A stretch of DNA of 64,000 nucleotides from Staphylococcus hyicus (GCF_000816085.1 NZ_CP008747.1:1488001-1552000), one strand, 5' to 3'. Positions 1-9,471 are shown, counted from the first letter of the stretch. The notes: generated by a model not told the origin, from the sequence alone. Made by a program: numbers and translations.

Positions 1-426
1 CCAACTTTAAAGGCGCTACAAGAACGACATGTCTTATTACAACCCAAATTATCGTTCGATTTAAAGCAACTCGAAACACCTTATTTAAAAATTGATTTAG
101 AACCATTTGTACAAGCATTACCTAAATTATTTTCGAAAAAACGACTACTTCAAGCACAAGGCCAAAAAGAAATACATGAGTCCATTAAAGTGCTAACACT
201 CCAACTTCTAGATACACCTTTAAAGGACTTACATCAAGCATTAGATGAATGCCTACAAGTATTAATAAATCAAGGGAATGCTCTTTTAAAAAATTTAGAA
301 TCTGAAGCTCAAAATGAAATCGATCGCGTATTATCATACCGTATTGATAATAATCTAATTGATACAATTAAGCATATTTTACCAACACTAGAAAATACTT
401 TAGAAATTGAGGATACACATGAGTAA
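1..426 (+). CDS. Dynamin-like GTPase, C-terminal fragment
   Basis: The reading frame is open from base 1 to TAA at 424-426, giving about 141 residues. The start and the GTPase domain lie outside the window. What remains is hydrophilic and helical (leucine, lysine and glutamate rich), as expected for the stalk and tail of a bacterial dynamin. The identification rests on gene order: in Bacillus and Staphylococcus a large dynamin-family gene (DynA/YpbR) directly precedes the exonuclease gene ypcP, as here. The downstream ATG overlaps its last codons, so the two are translationally coupled. No GTPase motif is visible in this piece, so the family call is an inference. Confidence 0.65.
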   Translation, partial: PTLKALQERHVLLQPKLSFDLKQLETPYLKIDLEPFVQALPKLFSKKRLLQAQGQKEIHESIKVLTLQLLDTPLKDLHQALDECLQVLINQGNALLKNLESEAQNEIDRVLSYRIDNNLIDTIKHILPTLENTLEIEDTHE

Positions 427-1303
427 ACAAATATTATTAATCGATGGCATGGCACTATTATTTAGACATTTTTATGCAACAAGCGTCCATAAGCAATTCA
501 TGCTAACATCGCATGGAATGCCCACAAACGGAACGCAAGGCTTTGTACGTCATATTTTCACAGCAATAAAACAGTCAAACCCTACACATGTAGCAGTATG
601 TTGGGATATGGGAAAAGCAACCTTTAGAAATGAAATCTTTGAAGGATATAAACAAAATCGTACGGAACCACCAGAAGCTTTGATTCCACAATTTGAGCAT
701 GTAAAACAAATTTCTGAAGCTTTAGGTTTCCATAATATTGGTGTTTCTAATTATGAAGCAGATGATGTTATGGGAACTATCGCCAATTTTTACCAAACTT
801 CACCTGATACACGAGTTACAATCGTTACTGGTGATCGAGATTTACTACAATGCGCAACACAAAACGTTGAAATTTGGTTAATTAAAAAAGGGTTTACTGA
901 ATATGTAAAAGTCGATGAAGAAACATTTATTAATCAATATGGTTTACAACCAAAACAATTAATTGATATTAAAGCATTTATGGGAGATAGTGCAGATGGT
1001 TATCCTGGCGTTAAAGGTATCGGAGAAAAAACAGCAATTAAGTTAATTCAAGCGTATCATTCTGTCGAAGGTGTATTAGAAAATATGCATACGCTTTCGC
1101 CAGGTCAACAAAAGAAAATCCACACACACTTAGACGATTTAAAATTATCTAAGCAGTTAGCACGTATAGAAGATAACATTCCATTAAATTTTGAATCGCT
1201 TGAACAACTCATGACGTATGAACATAATCTTATGCATGCTTTACAAGTATGTGAAACGCATGAATTACGAGTTTCTCATCGTTATTTAAAATCTCTTCAT
1301 TAA
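419..1303 (+). CDS. ypcP: 5'-3' exonuclease, YpcP family
   Basis: This 294-residue protein corresponds to the stand-alone 5'-3' exonuclease/flap nuclease domain of DNA polymerase I, which acts on RNA primers and flaps in replication and repair. Metal-binding acidic residues are visible: D9, D63, E113/D115/D116 (NYEADD), D139/D141 (TGDRD) and D190/D193 (GDSADG). A helix-3-turn-helix DNA-binding loop follows at about 195-206 (GYPGVKGIGEKT). I chose ATG at 419, with GAGG six bases upstream, over an upstream TTG at 407. It overlaps the dynamin gene by 8 bases. A strong hairpin at 1340-1383 ends the unit. Confidence 0.9.
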   Translation: MSKQILLIDGMALLFRHFYATSVHKQFMLTSHGMPTNGTQGFVRHIFTAIKQSNPTHVAVCWDMGKATFRNEIFEGYKQNRTEPPEALIPQFEHVKQISEALGFHNIGVSNYEADDVMGTIANFYQTSPDTRVTIVTGDRDLLQCATQNVEIWLIKKGFTEYVKVDEETFINQYGLQPKQLIDIKAFMGDSADGYPGVKGIGEKTAIKLIQAYHSVEGVLENMHTLSPGQQKKIHTHLDDLKLSKQLARIEDNIPLNFESLEQLMTYEHNLMHALQVCETHELRVSHRYLKSLH

Positions 1304-1339
1304 ATACAACACAATAGCGCATAGCTTTATTACGATATA

Positions 1340-1383
1340 ACAAGCCTTCAAAATTCATTCAACCCTGAATTTTGAAGGCTTGT
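1340..1383. terminator. 18-bp inverted repeat after ypcP
   Basis: Perfect 18-base arms at 1340-1357 and 1366-1383, with core CCTTCAAAATTCA, enclose an 8-base loop. The hairpin follows the exonuclease gene and faces the convergent RNase H-like gene, so it can end both. It is a member of the recurrent hairpin family described in the findings. The T-run is weak. Confidence 0.75.
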
Positions 1384-1475
1384 TATGTTTCGTTTTATCT
1401 AGAGTCCTTGCATAAACCATCGAATCTTGTTCGCACTTTGATTGATTAAAAATAGAAAATAATAAACCACAGTGA

Positions 1476-1892
1476 TTATTCAATCAACATGTTAGTGATG
1501 TTTTTTGTATATTCATAAAGCTTCGTTTGAGCTAACATGTTAGCTTCTTTATTTTGTTCTCTAGGAACCCATTTTACAAAACAAAGGTTAAAACGATTGG
1601 AAAGTGATACGTATGTATCTAAATAGGGCTTATACCTCTTATTTTTAACAAATTCACGATTCACTGCATCTTCTATGAGTTTTGAATCTGTATGTATCAA
1701 CGCATTGGTGACACTCAGTTGTTCAGCTTTTGTTAAAGCCAATAATAAAGCTTCCCACTCAGCCTCATGGTTTTCTTTTTCACCAATGATATCTGCATAT
1801 TGATAACGCTGGTTATTTTCTACAATAACAACACCGTAAGTACTTAATCCTGGATTGCCTTTAGATGCAGCATCAAAATATATTTTTGCCAT
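1476..1892 (-). CDS. RNase HI-like protein, probably lacking one catalytic Asp
   Basis: This 138-residue protein has the RNase HI fold and is related to B. subtilis YpdQ. D7 (IYFDAA), E45 (NHEAEWE) and D69 (HTDSKL) match three of the four metal-binding acidic residues. The fourth position, normally Asp in the final helix, is N118 in NKEANMLAQ. Loss of that residue would be expected to weaken or abolish RNA/DNA hybrid cleavage. The protein may bind nucleic acid rather than cut it. The start is ATG at 1892 with GAGGTG upstream. It stands alone on the minus strand. Confidence 0.85.
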   Translation of the reverse strand: MAKIYFDAASKGNPGLSTYGVVIVENNQRYQYADIIGEKENHEAEWEALLLALTKAEQLSVTNALIHTDSKLIEDAVNREFVKNKRYKPYLDTYVSLSNRFNLCFVKWVPREQNKEANMLAQTKLYEYTKNITNMLIE

Positions 1893-1966
1893 ATGAACAC
1901 CTCAACATCATAGTAACACGAAGTTAAAAAAAGGGGGACATAGCAGCCCTGTTATTTAAAAATAAA

Positions 1967-1999
1967 CCAACAAAATTCTTCATACATGAACTTTGTTGG
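1967..1999. terminator. Inverted repeat, hairpin family member
   Basis: Arms CCAACAAAATTC (1967-1978) and GAACTTTGTTGG (1988-1999) pair with one mismatch. The hairpin lies in the spacer upstream of the RNase H-like gene. It has the CAAAATTC core of the hairpin family seen elsewhere in the window. Confidence 0.5.
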
Positions 2000-2036
2000 C
2001 TATTATCTATCTATATTAATAATTTTAATTTGAGTG

Positions 2037-2400
2037 TTGGACCCTGATATAAATTGTGATTGATCCCTTAGTCGAGACTTCTGAGGCATTATGCCGAAAC
2101 CGAAAATCCATTTTGAGCACAGAAGTTCAAGTCTATTGGCTTTTACAATATATAAGGCAGTAGCTGACTGGATTGCGTATGCGCTTAGAAAGCTTTCCGT
2201 AACTTACGCAGACCACCTATTCACCCATGTTCATAGGTGTAATGAAGGCGTAACACATTGCATGTCTAACGTCTTGATGTACCGGTGGGCATTACTACAA
2301 AATCAAGTAGATTTCTGTAATGCTACCTAGTTAAGATAAAGTACCTAGAAAAGCGAGGCACTAGGACAAAAATTGAATGATTTATGTCCTGGCACCCAAA
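2037..2400. repeat. Palindrome-rich non-coding element
   Basis: This is most of a 524-base gene-free spacer and looks richer in G and C than its flanks. It holds several hairpins. GGCATTATGCC (2085-2095) is enclosed by acttct/agaagt at 2077-2082 and 2121-2126. TGCGTA/TACGCA (2174-2179 and 2205-2210) encloses GAAAGCTTTC. CACCTAT/ATAGGTG lies at 2214-2220 and 2233-2239. GCATTAC/GTAATGC lies at 2289-2295 and 2317-2323. The ends (near 2037-2078 and 2360-2400) resemble imperfect inverted repeats. The only open frame (2091-2330) does not look like a protein. It could be a structured RNA or a degenerate repeat unit. I do not recognise it. Confidence 0.45.
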
Positions 2401-2416
2401 ATTTTGACCTGTTCAT

Positions 2417-3121
2417 TTACTCTGTATGAAAAGGTTTGATTTTACCTTTACGAAATAACCATTTCGCCCAATACCCAAATGGAACGTTAAAAATTGTAGC
2501 TACCAACTTAAGGACGTATGTCGTTACAAAAATCTCAAATACAACATCATTAGGTAAGGGACCACCTAGAAAGGCGATAACAACAAAAATACCCGTATCT
2601 ATTATTGAACTCAACATCGTACTGCCATAGGCTCGTATAAAAAACGTTCGATCTGAGCTGAAAATACGCTTAATACAACTAAAGATAAAAACGTCAATGT
2701 ATTGTCCTACAACATATGCAATAACAGATGCTATAGCGATACGAGGCACCAATCCAAAAATAGTATCTAATGCACCTTGCGCAATATCCTCTGAGCTCGG
2801 CTGAAAACTTAATGAGATTTGCATCAAAATAATCAGAATTAAAGTTGAAAAAAAGCCCATCCAAACCGCTCGTTTTGCTACTTTTCGACCATATATATCA
2901 TTAAGAATGTCTGTTGCTAAATAAATTGAAGCAAACATCACATTGCCTAACGTGGCTGATATCGTGAAAATATCTACTGTTTTGATAACTTGAATATTTG
3001 CAATGATTGTTCCTATCGCAACCCATACGATCAATCCTTGTGGACCAAACAATCGGAACATCACAATTAAAAGCAAAAATGTTGTTAAAAATGCAGCAAG
3101 ACCTAACCATTCATTAAACAT
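2417..3121 (-). CDS. Queuosine precursor transporter, VUT/DUF165 family
   Basis: A 234-residue membrane protein with about six hydrophobic segments, beginning immediately at the N-terminus. The family motif ATDILNDIYGRKVAKRAVW lies around residues 69-87. Relatives (YhhQ/QueT-like; B. subtilis YpdP) import preQ0, preQ1 or queuine for the modified base queuosine at tRNA position 34. The assignment is strongly supported by a preQ1-I riboswitch overlapping the ribosome binding site just upstream. The exact substrate cannot be read from sequence. It is a monocistronic minus-strand gene with its start at ATG 3121 behind GGAGG. Confidence 0.9.
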   Translation of the reverse strand: MFNEWLGLAAFLTTFLLLIVMFRLFGPQGLIVWVAIGTIIANIQVIKTVDIFTISATLGNVMFASIYLATDILNDIYGRKVAKRAVWMGFFSTLILIILMQISLSFQPSSEDIAQGALDTIFGLVPRIAIASVIAYVVGQYIDVFIFSCIKRIFSSDRTFFIRAYGSTMLSSIIDTGIFVVIAFLGGPLPNDVVFEIFVTTYVLKLVATIFNVPFGYWAKWLFRKGKIKPFHTE

Positions 3122-3127
3122 GAAATT

Positions 3128-3168
3128 CCTCCTAAATTTTGATAATGCGGGTGTTTAGAAACCGCTTC
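3128..3168 (-). promoter_or_regulatory. PreQ1-I riboswitch (translational)
   Basis: Read on the minus strand, stem P1 is GCGG with CCGC (3165-3162 and 3150-3147), closing a loop that contains CTAAA and ACACC. An A-rich tail then leads to TTTAG (3136-3132), which pairs with the loop CTAAA to form the H-type pseudoknot. TTTAG runs straight into GGAGG (3132-3128), the Shine-Dalgarno of the transporter gene. Ligand binding would therefore hide the ribosome binding site. The layout matches the class I preQ1 aptamer, and the downstream gene is of the expected type. Confidence 0.85.
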
Positions 3169-3348
3169 TTTATCATTAACTACTGATTTTAAACTTATAT
3201 GATTATCTTTTACCAATGTATACATGATAACAATTTAATCAATCTCAACTTAATAATAATAATTAAAATAAATAAAAATATCAATAGCCCCGATAAAAGT
3301 TTTACTTATGTGCACTAAATCGTAGGTTTGAGAAATTTAATTGTTTCA

Positions 3349-3376
3349 TTGAAAACATGATACATGTTACGATAAT
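3349..3376 (+). promoter_or_regulatory. Probable promoter of the zinc-finger/cvfC unit
   Basis: TTGAAA (3349-3354) and GATAAT (3371-3376) are 16 bases apart and about 35 bases upstream of the small zinc-finger gene. AAGGAG at 3398-3403 supplies the ribosome binding site. Confidence 0.5.
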
Positions 3377-3411
3377 GATTACTGTGTGTGCTATTTTAAG
3401 GAGTGATATAT

Positions 3412-3597
3412 GTGTTGACAGAAACAAAAAAACGTGCCGTTTCAAAAATCGACCAGTTGATGAACCAGTATTGTGACCAATGTATGATTAAAACACATAT
3501 TAGACAATCACAAAATAAAACTCGGGCACATCATTTTTGTATCAAAGAGTGCTCAGTTGGTAAACAAATCCAACAACTAGGCAATGAATTACAATAG
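3412..3597 (+). CDS. Small Cys-rich zinc-finger protein
   Basis: A protein of about 61 residues with CDQC near residue 20 and further Cys/His (HHFC, then KEC), arranged like a zinc-binding site. It corresponds to the small 'zinc-finger domain-containing protein' that precedes cvfC in staphylococci. Its function is unknown. I chose the start GTG at 3412 because AAGGAG lies 8 bases upstream. The only in-range ATG (3410) is in another frame and stops at once. The stop is about 11 bases before cvfC, so they are likely co-transcribed. Confidence 0.7.
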   Translation: MLTETKKRAVSKIDQLMNQYCDQCMIKTHIRQSQNKTRAHHFCIKECSVGKQIQQLGNELQ

Positions 3598-3608
3598 GGG
3601 GACATCAT

Positions 3609-4724
3609 ATGGAAATTGTAAAAATTGAACCTACACCGAGTCCAAATACAATGAAAATCATATTGTCTCAAAAAAGAGAAGACAATAAATCCAACACGTA
3701 TACTGAAATCAAAAAAGAACAACCTGCTTTTATAAACCAACTTTTAGAAATTCAAGATGTAAAGTCTATATTTCACGTATTAGACTTTATATCTGTAGAC
3801 AAAGTTTCAAAAGCGGATTGGGAAAATGTATTACCAAAAATTACTGAATCATTATCCAATGAAAGTATAGCTCCCCAACAAGTTGAAGAACCAGATATTC
3901 ATTTTGGTGAAGTCACAGTAGAAATTTTAAAATTCAAAAACATTCCATATCAGATTAAATTAACCTCTGGTAACGAAGAGTTACGTCATCAATTATCTGA
4001 TGATTTTATACAAGCAATGACTTCTGCCCAAAAGCCGAATGATAACGTGGTATTTATGCGAAATTGGGAATCACTAGGTGTACGCTTTGGAGACATGGAT
4101 GAAATTATGACACATGTCGAGGCAGAAATAAACGCACTATATCCTCTTGATATACTTCGCAGTCTTGTTCAAAAAGCACAAGAAAGTAATATCACGGTAC
4201 CGCAAAAAGCGTACAAACGTGTTACACTAGACACATATCGACATACACAAGATTGGAAAGAACGATTACGTATGTTGAAGGCATTCCCAAAGCCTACTGT
4301 TAAAGACTATTCACTTTTAAATGTAGCACTCCACGAAGAAAAAGTACCGTTACGACGTGAAGCTGTTGTGTTATTAAGTATGATAGAAGACAAAGCAACT
4401 TTACCATACTTATATAAGGGTTTAAATGATACAAATCCAGCTGTGAGACGTACTGCTGGTGACGCTCTAAGTGATTTAGGCTACAAAGAAGCACTGCCTG
4501 AAATGGAAAAAGCACTATCTGACCCTCAAAAAATCGTTCGTTGGCGCGCTGCAATGTTTCTTTTTGATGAAGGTGGATATGACCAGTTAAAGGCGCTTAA
4601 AGCGCATCAAAACGATGAAGCTTACGAAGTTAAATTGCAAATTGAAATGGCTATTACCCGTATTGAAAACGGTGAAGCAGCACTCGGATCAGTATGGAAA
4701 CAAATAGCAAATCGAAATAAATAG
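3609..4724 (+). CDS. cvfC: Conserved virulence factor C
   Basis: This 371-residue protein has two visible parts. Residues 1 to about 90 resemble a NifU N-terminal/scaffold-like domain ([11 protein letters not shown]). The C-terminal half from about 220 contains HEAT-like helical repeats ([41 protein letters not shown]). The S. aureus orthologue CvfC was found as a factor needed for full virulence. Its biochemical role is not settled, though the repeats suggest a protein-binding scaffold. The gene follows the small zinc-finger gene and precedes a bacilliredoxin gene by 15 bases, forming a probable three-gene operon linked to redox or metal handling. Confidence 0.88.
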   Translation: MEIVKIEPTPSPNTMKIILSQKREDNKSNTYTEIKKEQPAFINQLLEIQDVKSIFHVLDFISVDKVSKADWENVLPKITESLSNESIAPQQVEEPDIHFGEVTVEILKFKNIPYQIKLTSGNEELRHQLSDDFIQAMTSAQKPNDNVVFMRNWESLGVRFGDMDEIMTHVEAEINALYPLDILRSLVQKAQESNITVPQKAYKRVTLDTYRHTQDWKERLRMLKAFPKPTVKDYSLLNVALHEEKVPLRREAVVLLSMIEDKATLPYLYKGLNDTNPAVRRTAGDALSDLGYKEALPEMEKALSDPQKIVRWRAAMFLFDEGGYDQLKALKAHQNDEAYEVKLQIEMAITRIENGEAALGSVWKQIANRNK

Positions 4725-4739
4725 GGAGATGTTATAAAA

Positions 4740-5180
4740 ATGAATGCTTATGATGCATATATGCAAGAACTTGCCGCTCAAATGCGAGCCGAACTCACTC
4801 AAAATGGTTTTAAAAGTTTAGAAAGTGACAATGATGTTGAACAATATATGAATCAAGTTGAAGATGACGCTACAACTTTCGTTGTCATTAATTCTACGTG
4901 TGGATGTGCAGCCGGTTTAGCGCGACCTGCAGCTGTAGCAGTTGCTGAACAAAATGATAAAAAGCCAACACATAAAGTGACTGTATTTGCAGGACAAGAT
5001 AAAGCAGCAACAGCAAAAATGCGAGAATATATACAACAAGTTCCGTCAAGTCCATCTTTTGCGTTATTTAAAGGTAGTCAACTTGTTCACTTTATTCCAC
5101 GTGAACATATTGAAGGTCGCGATATTAATGACATCGCAATGGATATTAAAGATGCCTTTGATACGCATTGTGAACACTAA
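4740..5180 (+). CDS. Bacilliredoxin, BrxA/BrxB family
   Basis: A 146-residue thioredoxin-fold protein of the YphP/YqiW family, which removes bacillithiol from mixed disulfides after oxidative stress. The active-site motif is CGC in [13 protein letters not shown] at about residues 53-55, where the family has CxC. Total length is as usual for the family. It is the last gene of the cvfC unit and is followed by a clear terminator. Sequence alone does not say whether it is BrxA or BrxB. Confidence 0.88.
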   Translation: MNAYDAYMQELAAQMRAELTQNGFKSLESDNDVEQYMNQVEDDATTFVVINSTCGCAAGLARPAAVAVAEQNDKKPTHKVTVFAGQDKAATAKMREYIQQVPSSPSFALFKGSQLVHFIPREHIEGRDINDIAMDIKDAFDTHCEH

Positions 5181-5221
5181 ACCTAACATTCAATCTTAAG
5201 AGAAATATTGTAAGTTAGAAA

Positions 5222-5264
5222 AAGAGAGATGTGGCATTCAAAATGTGAGCCATATCTCCCTTTT
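5222..5264 (+). terminator. Terminator after the bacilliredoxin gene
   Basis: A hairpin with arms around AGAGATGTGGC and GCCATATCTCCC is followed by TTTTTAATTT. It ends the cvfC-bacilliredoxin transcript before thyA. Confidence 0.75.
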
Positions 5265-5323
5265 TAATTTATAATAAGTATTAAATAATTTATTATAGTA
5301 CTAAAGAAAAAGAGGTGACGCCC

Positions 5324-6277
5324 ATGAATCCGTTTGATCATGCTTATCATCAACTATGTAAAGAAGTATTAAAAGTTGGGGAATCAAAAGATGACCGAAC
5401 TCAAACTGGAACAATCTCAAAGTTTGGTCATCAATTACGATTCGATTTAAATAAAGGCTTTCCTTTACTCACTACGAAAAAAGTATCATTCAAACTCATT
5501 GCTACAGAATTAATTTGGTTTATTAGAGGCGATACGAATTTAAGGTATTTATTGCAATATAATAATAATATTTGGAATGAATGGGCTTTTGAAAAATATG
5601 TACAATCAAATGATTATACAGGTCCAGATATGACAAATTTCGGTCATCGTGCCATCCAAGACCTTGATTTTAATCAAGTATACCAGGAAGAAATGTCAAA
5701 ATTTAAAACACTTATATTAAATGACGATGATTTTATGCGTAAACATGGTGATCTAGGAAATGTTTATGGCAAACAATGGAGAGACTGGGTGGGGCCTGAT
5801 GGTCAACACATTGATCAATTATCACAATTAATTGATAACATTAAATCAAATCCCGATTCAAGACGCCACATCATTAGTGCATGGAACCCTGCAGAAATTG
5901 ATACAATGGCGTTACCACCTTGTCATACACTATTTCAATTTTATGTTCAAGATAACAAATTAAGTTGTCAATTATATCAAAGAAGTGCTGATATTTTTCT
6001 TGGGGTGCCTTTTAACATTGCGAGTTATAGCTTACTTACACATTTAATCGCAAAAGAATGTGGTTTGGATGTAGGAGAATTCATTCATACTTTTGGTGAT
6101 GCGCATATTTACAGTAATCATATTGATGCTGTGGAAACACAACTTGCACGAACAAGTTATGACCCACCAAGTCTTAAAATCAACACAGATAAATCTATTT
6201 TTGATTTAGAATATGAAGATTTGGAAATAATAAATTATGAATCTCATCCCATCATAAAAGCACCAATTGCTGTATAA
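5324..6277 (+). CDS. thyA: Thymidylate synthase
   Basis: This 317-residue ThyA converts dUMP and 5,10-methylene-tetrahydrofolate to dTMP and dihydrofolate in the cytoplasm. Visible landmarks are the early Arg loop DDRTQTGT, the catalytic Cys in [12 protein letters not shown], the nucleotide-binding [12 protein letters not shown] and the C-terminal IKAPIAV. I use ATG 5324, with AGAGGTG upstream, rather than GTG 5315. The dihydrofolate reductase gene follows and recycles the dihydrofolate made here. The sequence looks intact, so there is no sign of a thymidine-dependent variant. Confidence 0.97.
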   Translation: MNPFDHAYHQLCKEVLKVGESKDDRTQTGTISKFGHQLRFDLNKGFPLLTTKKVSFKLIATELIWFIRGDTNLRYLLQYNNNIWNEWAFEKYVQSNDYTGPDMTNFGHRAIQDLDFNQVYQEEMSKFKTLILNDDDFMRKHGDLGNVYGKQWRDWVGPDGQHIDQLSQLIDNIKSNPDSRRHIISAWNPAEIDTMALPPCHTLFQFYVQDNKLSCQLYQRSADIFLGVPFNIASYSLLTHLIAKECGLDVGEFIHTFGDAHIYSNHIDAVETQLARTSYDPPSLKINTDKSIFDLEYEDLEIINYESHPIIKAPIAV

Positions 6278-6334
6278 TTAGTACAACACCATATTTTAAA
6301 CTGAATTTCATACACACATAAAAATTTAGAATAA

Positions 6335-6826
<492 letters not shown>

Positions 6827-6843
6827 TCACGGAGGTTTAATCA

Positions 6844-7692
6844 ATGCAACGTATATTAGTAACAGATTCAACATCAGATTTAAATCCAAGTTTTTTAGAA
6901 CAGCATAATGTTCATATCGTACCATTAAGTGTAACCGTAAATGGTAAGTCTTATGTTGATCAAGAGGAGATCTCATCAGAAACATACACAGATTATTTAG
7001 AAGACGACAACAATGATTTAAAAACAAGCCAACCCCCTTTAGGGAGATTTGTTGAAACTTATGAAGATTTAACTAAGGATGGCGCAGAAGTGATTAGTAT
7101 TCATTTATCATCTGGCCTTAGCGGAACTTATCAAACTGCCGTACAAGCAAGCGAAATGGTAGATGGAAAAGTGACTGTGATTGATTCGAAATCCATCACT
7201 TATGGGTTAGGATATCAAATTCAACACATTATTCAATGGATTGAAGAAGGCCTAGCAACAGAAACAATTGTTGAAAAAGTGCATCAACTACAAAAAAACA
7301 TTAAGCTCTATGTCGTTATCGGTAAATTAGATCGCTTAATTAAAGGTGGCCGTATTAGCAAGGCGAAAGGTATGCTCGGAAACTTGATGAAAATCAAACC
7401 TGTCGGCGTTTTAATTGATGGCAATTTAGAAATTATCCATAGCTCTAGAACACAAGGAGCATGTGCCAAATATTTAGCTAAAGATTTAGCAACATTTTTA
7501 GGTAATGATAAAATTAAATCTGCGGCAATTGTACATGCCAATGCAAATGACTTTTTAGACAAAGTTAAAGACAAAATTGAAGAAACTTTTGATTTTTCAA
7601 ATTTTGATACGAACTTTACAACACCGATTATTTCAACGCACACTGGTACAGGCGCAATTGGTGTCGTTGTTTTAAAAGAAAAGAACTCATAA
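6844..7692 (+). CDS. DegV family fatty-acid-binding protein
   Basis: This 282-residue protein of the DegV/FakB fold binds a fatty acid in the cytoplasm and can present it to the kinase FakA. The N-terminal TDSTSDL (7-13) and the central HLSSGLSGTYQTA around 88-100 are the lipid-head-group and loop motifs. Staphylococci carry more than one such protein, and sequence alone does not show whether this is one of the FakA partners. The start is ATG 6844 with GGAGG upstream. It is 17 bases behind folA. Confidence 0.88.
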   Translation: MQRILVTDSTSDLNPSFLEQHNVHIVPLSVTVNGKSYVDQEEISSETYTDYLEDDNNDLKTSQPPLGRFVETYEDLTKDGAEVISIHLSSGLSGTYQTAVQASEMVDGKVTVIDSKSITYGLGYQIQHIIQWIEEGLATETIVEKVHQLQKNIKLYVVIGKLDRLIKGGRISKAKGMLGNLMKIKPVGVLIDGNLEIIHSSRTQGACAKYLAKDLATFLGNDKIKSAAIVHANANDFLDKVKDKIEETFDFSNFDTNFTTPIISTHTGTGAIGVVVLKEKNS

Positions 7693-7706
7693 AAGGGCGT
7701 GATAGT

Positions 7707-8234
7707 ATGGCGTTAGCTACTTTTGCTGGTGGCTGCTTCTGGTGCCTAGTAAAACCATTTGATTCTTACGAGGGAGTCGAATCTGTTATTTCAGGATATA
7801 GTGGCGGTCACGTTGAAAATCCAACGTATGAAGCTGTTTGTTCTGATACAACAGGTCATGTTGAAGCAGTTCAAATTGAATATGATCCAAATCAAATTAG
7901 CTATTCACAAATGTTAGATATTTATTTCAAAACATTTGACCCTACTGATAATAATGGACAATTTTTTGATCGTGGAGATCATTATCGTCCAGTCATTTTT
8001 TATCATAATGACGAACAAAAAGCGTTAGCTTTAGCTAAAATACAAGCTTTAAACGCTGCTAAAATCTTTGACAAGCCTGTCAACACACCTGTAGAACCGT
8101 ATAAAAACTTTTATCCAGCTGAAGCATACCACCAAAATTATTATCAGAAAAACCCGTTACATTATGCACAATATCAGCTCGGTTCAGGTCGTAAAGCATT
8201 TATAGATCGACATTGGAGTGATCACAATGATTAA
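7707..8234 (+). CDS. msrA: Peptide methionine-S-sulfoxide reductase MsrA (copy 1)
   Basis: A 175-residue enzyme that reduces the S-epimer of methionine sulfoxide in proteins. The catalytic Cys is C10 in AGGCFWC, with a second Cys at 13. [20 protein letters not shown] and the Asp/His region [19 protein letters not shown] follow the family pattern. It overlaps msrB by 8 bases and heads the unit msrA-msrB-EIIA-yozE. A second, divergent MsrA gene lies at 51869-52381. Confidence 0.95.
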   Translation: MALATFAGGCFWCLVKPFDSYEGVESVISGYSGGHVENPTYEAVCSDTTGHVEAVQIEYDPNQISYSQMLDIYFKTFDPTDNNGQFFDRGDHYRPVIFYHNDEQKALALAKIQALNAAKIFDKPVNTPVEPYKNFYPAEAYHQNYYQKNPLHYAQYQLGSGRKAFIDRHWSDHND

Positions 8235-8655
8235 AAAAGATAAAAAAGATCTAACTGACTTAGAATATTTAGTGACACAGCAAGATGGTACTGAGCCACC
8301 TTTTGACAATGAATATTGGAACCATTATGAAAAAGGCATTTATGTAGATAAAATTTCAGGAAAACCATTATTTACTTCAAATGATAAATTTGAATCAAGT
8401 TGTGGTTGGCCGAGTTTTTCCAAAGCAATTAATGACGAGGATATTATAGAACTTGTCGACAAATCCTTTGGAATGGTTCGTACTGAGGTCCGTTCAGAAG
8501 AAAGCAATAGCCACCTCGGACATGTTTTTAATGATGGCCCTCGTGAACGTGGTGGATTACGCTATTGTATCAATTCTGCAGCCATTCAATTTATTCCTTT
8601 CCATAAATTAGAAGAACTTGGATATGGAGATTTAATCAAGCATTTTGAACAATAA
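8227..8655 (+). CDS. msrB: Peptide methionine-R-sulfoxide reductase MsrB
   Basis: A 142-residue MsrB reducing the R-epimer of methionine sulfoxide, complementary to the upstream MsrA. The catalytic Cys is about C114 in LRYCINSAA, and the resolving Cys is about C59 in SSCGWPSF. The CxxC pairs that bind zinc in other MsrB proteins are absent. I use ATG 8227, preceded by GGAGTG, rather than the ATG/GTG further upstream. It overlaps msrA, showing translational coupling. Confidence 0.95.
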   Translation: MIKKDKKDLTDLEYLVTQQDGTEPPFDNEYWNHYEKGIYVDKISGKPLFTSNDKFESSCGWPSFSKAINDEDIIELVDKSFGMVRTEVRSEESNSHLGHVFNDGPRERGGLRYCINSAAIQFIPFHKLEELGYGDLIKHFEQ

Positions 8656-8668
8656 AGGAGCGATTACT

Positions 8669-9169
8669 ATGTTTAAAAAATTATTCAGCAAAGGAAATGA
8701 AGCGAGTAAAGATATTGAAATTTACGCGCCAATTACAGGGGATTATGTGAAAATTAATGACATTCCTGATCCTGTCTTCGCACAAAAAATGATGGGAGAA
8801 GGGTTTGGTGTTAAACCAACAGAAGGTATCGTGGTATCACCTATTTCAGGTGTTGTAGATAATGTTTTCCCTACGAAGCATGCCATTGGTCTTAAAGCGG
8901 ACAATGGTCTTGAAGTTTTAGTTCATATCGGATTAGATACAGTACAACTCAACGGTGAAGGTTTTAAAACATTCGTTGAAAGTGGTGATCATGTAAAAGT
9001 AGGCGATAAATTAGTAGAATTTGACATCGATTATATTGATCAAAACGCAAAATCCACGATTTCACCTGTGATTATAACAAACACAGATCAAACAGAAACG
9101 ATTTCAATCCTGCCACAAACAACTTTGACTAAAGGCGAGTCAAAAGTCGTTGATGTCACGGTGAAATAA
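8669..9169 (+). CDS. Stand-alone glucose-type PTS EIIA
   Basis: A 166-residue EIIA-Glc-type protein accepting phosphate from HPr. The active-site His is about H86 in [13 protein letters not shown], and a second conserved His is H71 in FPTKHAIGL. It closely resembles the EIIA domain at the end of PtsG in this window (56767-58797), including [13 protein letters not shown] versus [13 protein letters not shown]. It has no permease of its own nearby, so it may serve EIIBC proteins that lack an EIIA. Start ATG 8669 follows AAAGGAG. Its stop overlaps the yozE start (TAATG). Confidence 0.93.
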   Translation: MFKKLFSKGNEASKDIEIYAPITGDYVKINDIPDPVFAQKMMGEGFGVKPTEGIVVSPISGVVDNVFPTKHAIGLKADNGLEVLVHIGLDTVQLNGEGFKTFVESGDHVKVGDKLVEFDIDYIDQNAKSTISPVIITNTDQTETISILPQTTLTKGESKVVDVTVK

Positions 9170-9390
9170 TGAAAGATGCCTCTTTTTATCATTTTCTCCT
9201 CACAGTGAGAGGTCGTCCTAACGAAGAAGGAACTTTTGCAGAAATGGTGTACGATGATTTAGATTTCCCTAAACAAACGTCTGACTTCAATAAATTGTCT
9301 AATTATATTGAAACAGAAGGAAACTACACACTTTCCATGTCCATATTTGATACATTATTTGAGGAGTATCAAGAATGGCGTCGCTTTTAA
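9169..9390 (+). CDS. YozE family (SAM-like) protein
   Basis: A 73-residue acidic helical protein of the YozE_SAM_like family, whose function is unknown. The conserved pattern includes SFYHFLLTVRG near the N-terminus and FDTLFEEYQEW near the end. Its ATG overlaps the EIIA stop by one base, so it is the fourth gene of the msrAB unit. The downstream hairpin at 9472-9533 ends the unit. Confidence 0.85.
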   Translation: MKDASFYHFLLTVRGRPNEEGTFAEMVYDDLDFPKQTSDFNKLSNYIETEGNYTLSMSIFDTLFEEYQEWRRF

Positions 9391-9471
9391 CAATCAAATT
9401 TATGCTATTTTAATATAAGTTTTAATGCAAATACAACGTATACATTATTATGACATTAAGTCTATATTCGG

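Noticed and set aside
407..418. TTG start for ypcP, four codons upstream
   Set aside because: ATG at 419 has a well-spaced GAGG and gives the usual N-terminus.
2091..2330. 79-codon plus-strand open frame in the palindrome-rich spacer
   Set aside because: No ribosome binding site, odd composition and overlapping hairpins; it reads like non-coding DNA.
3371..3385. GATAATGATTACTG as a Fur box
   Set aside because: Only the left half fits the consensus; it is better explained as the -10 region of the zinc-finger/cvfC promoter.
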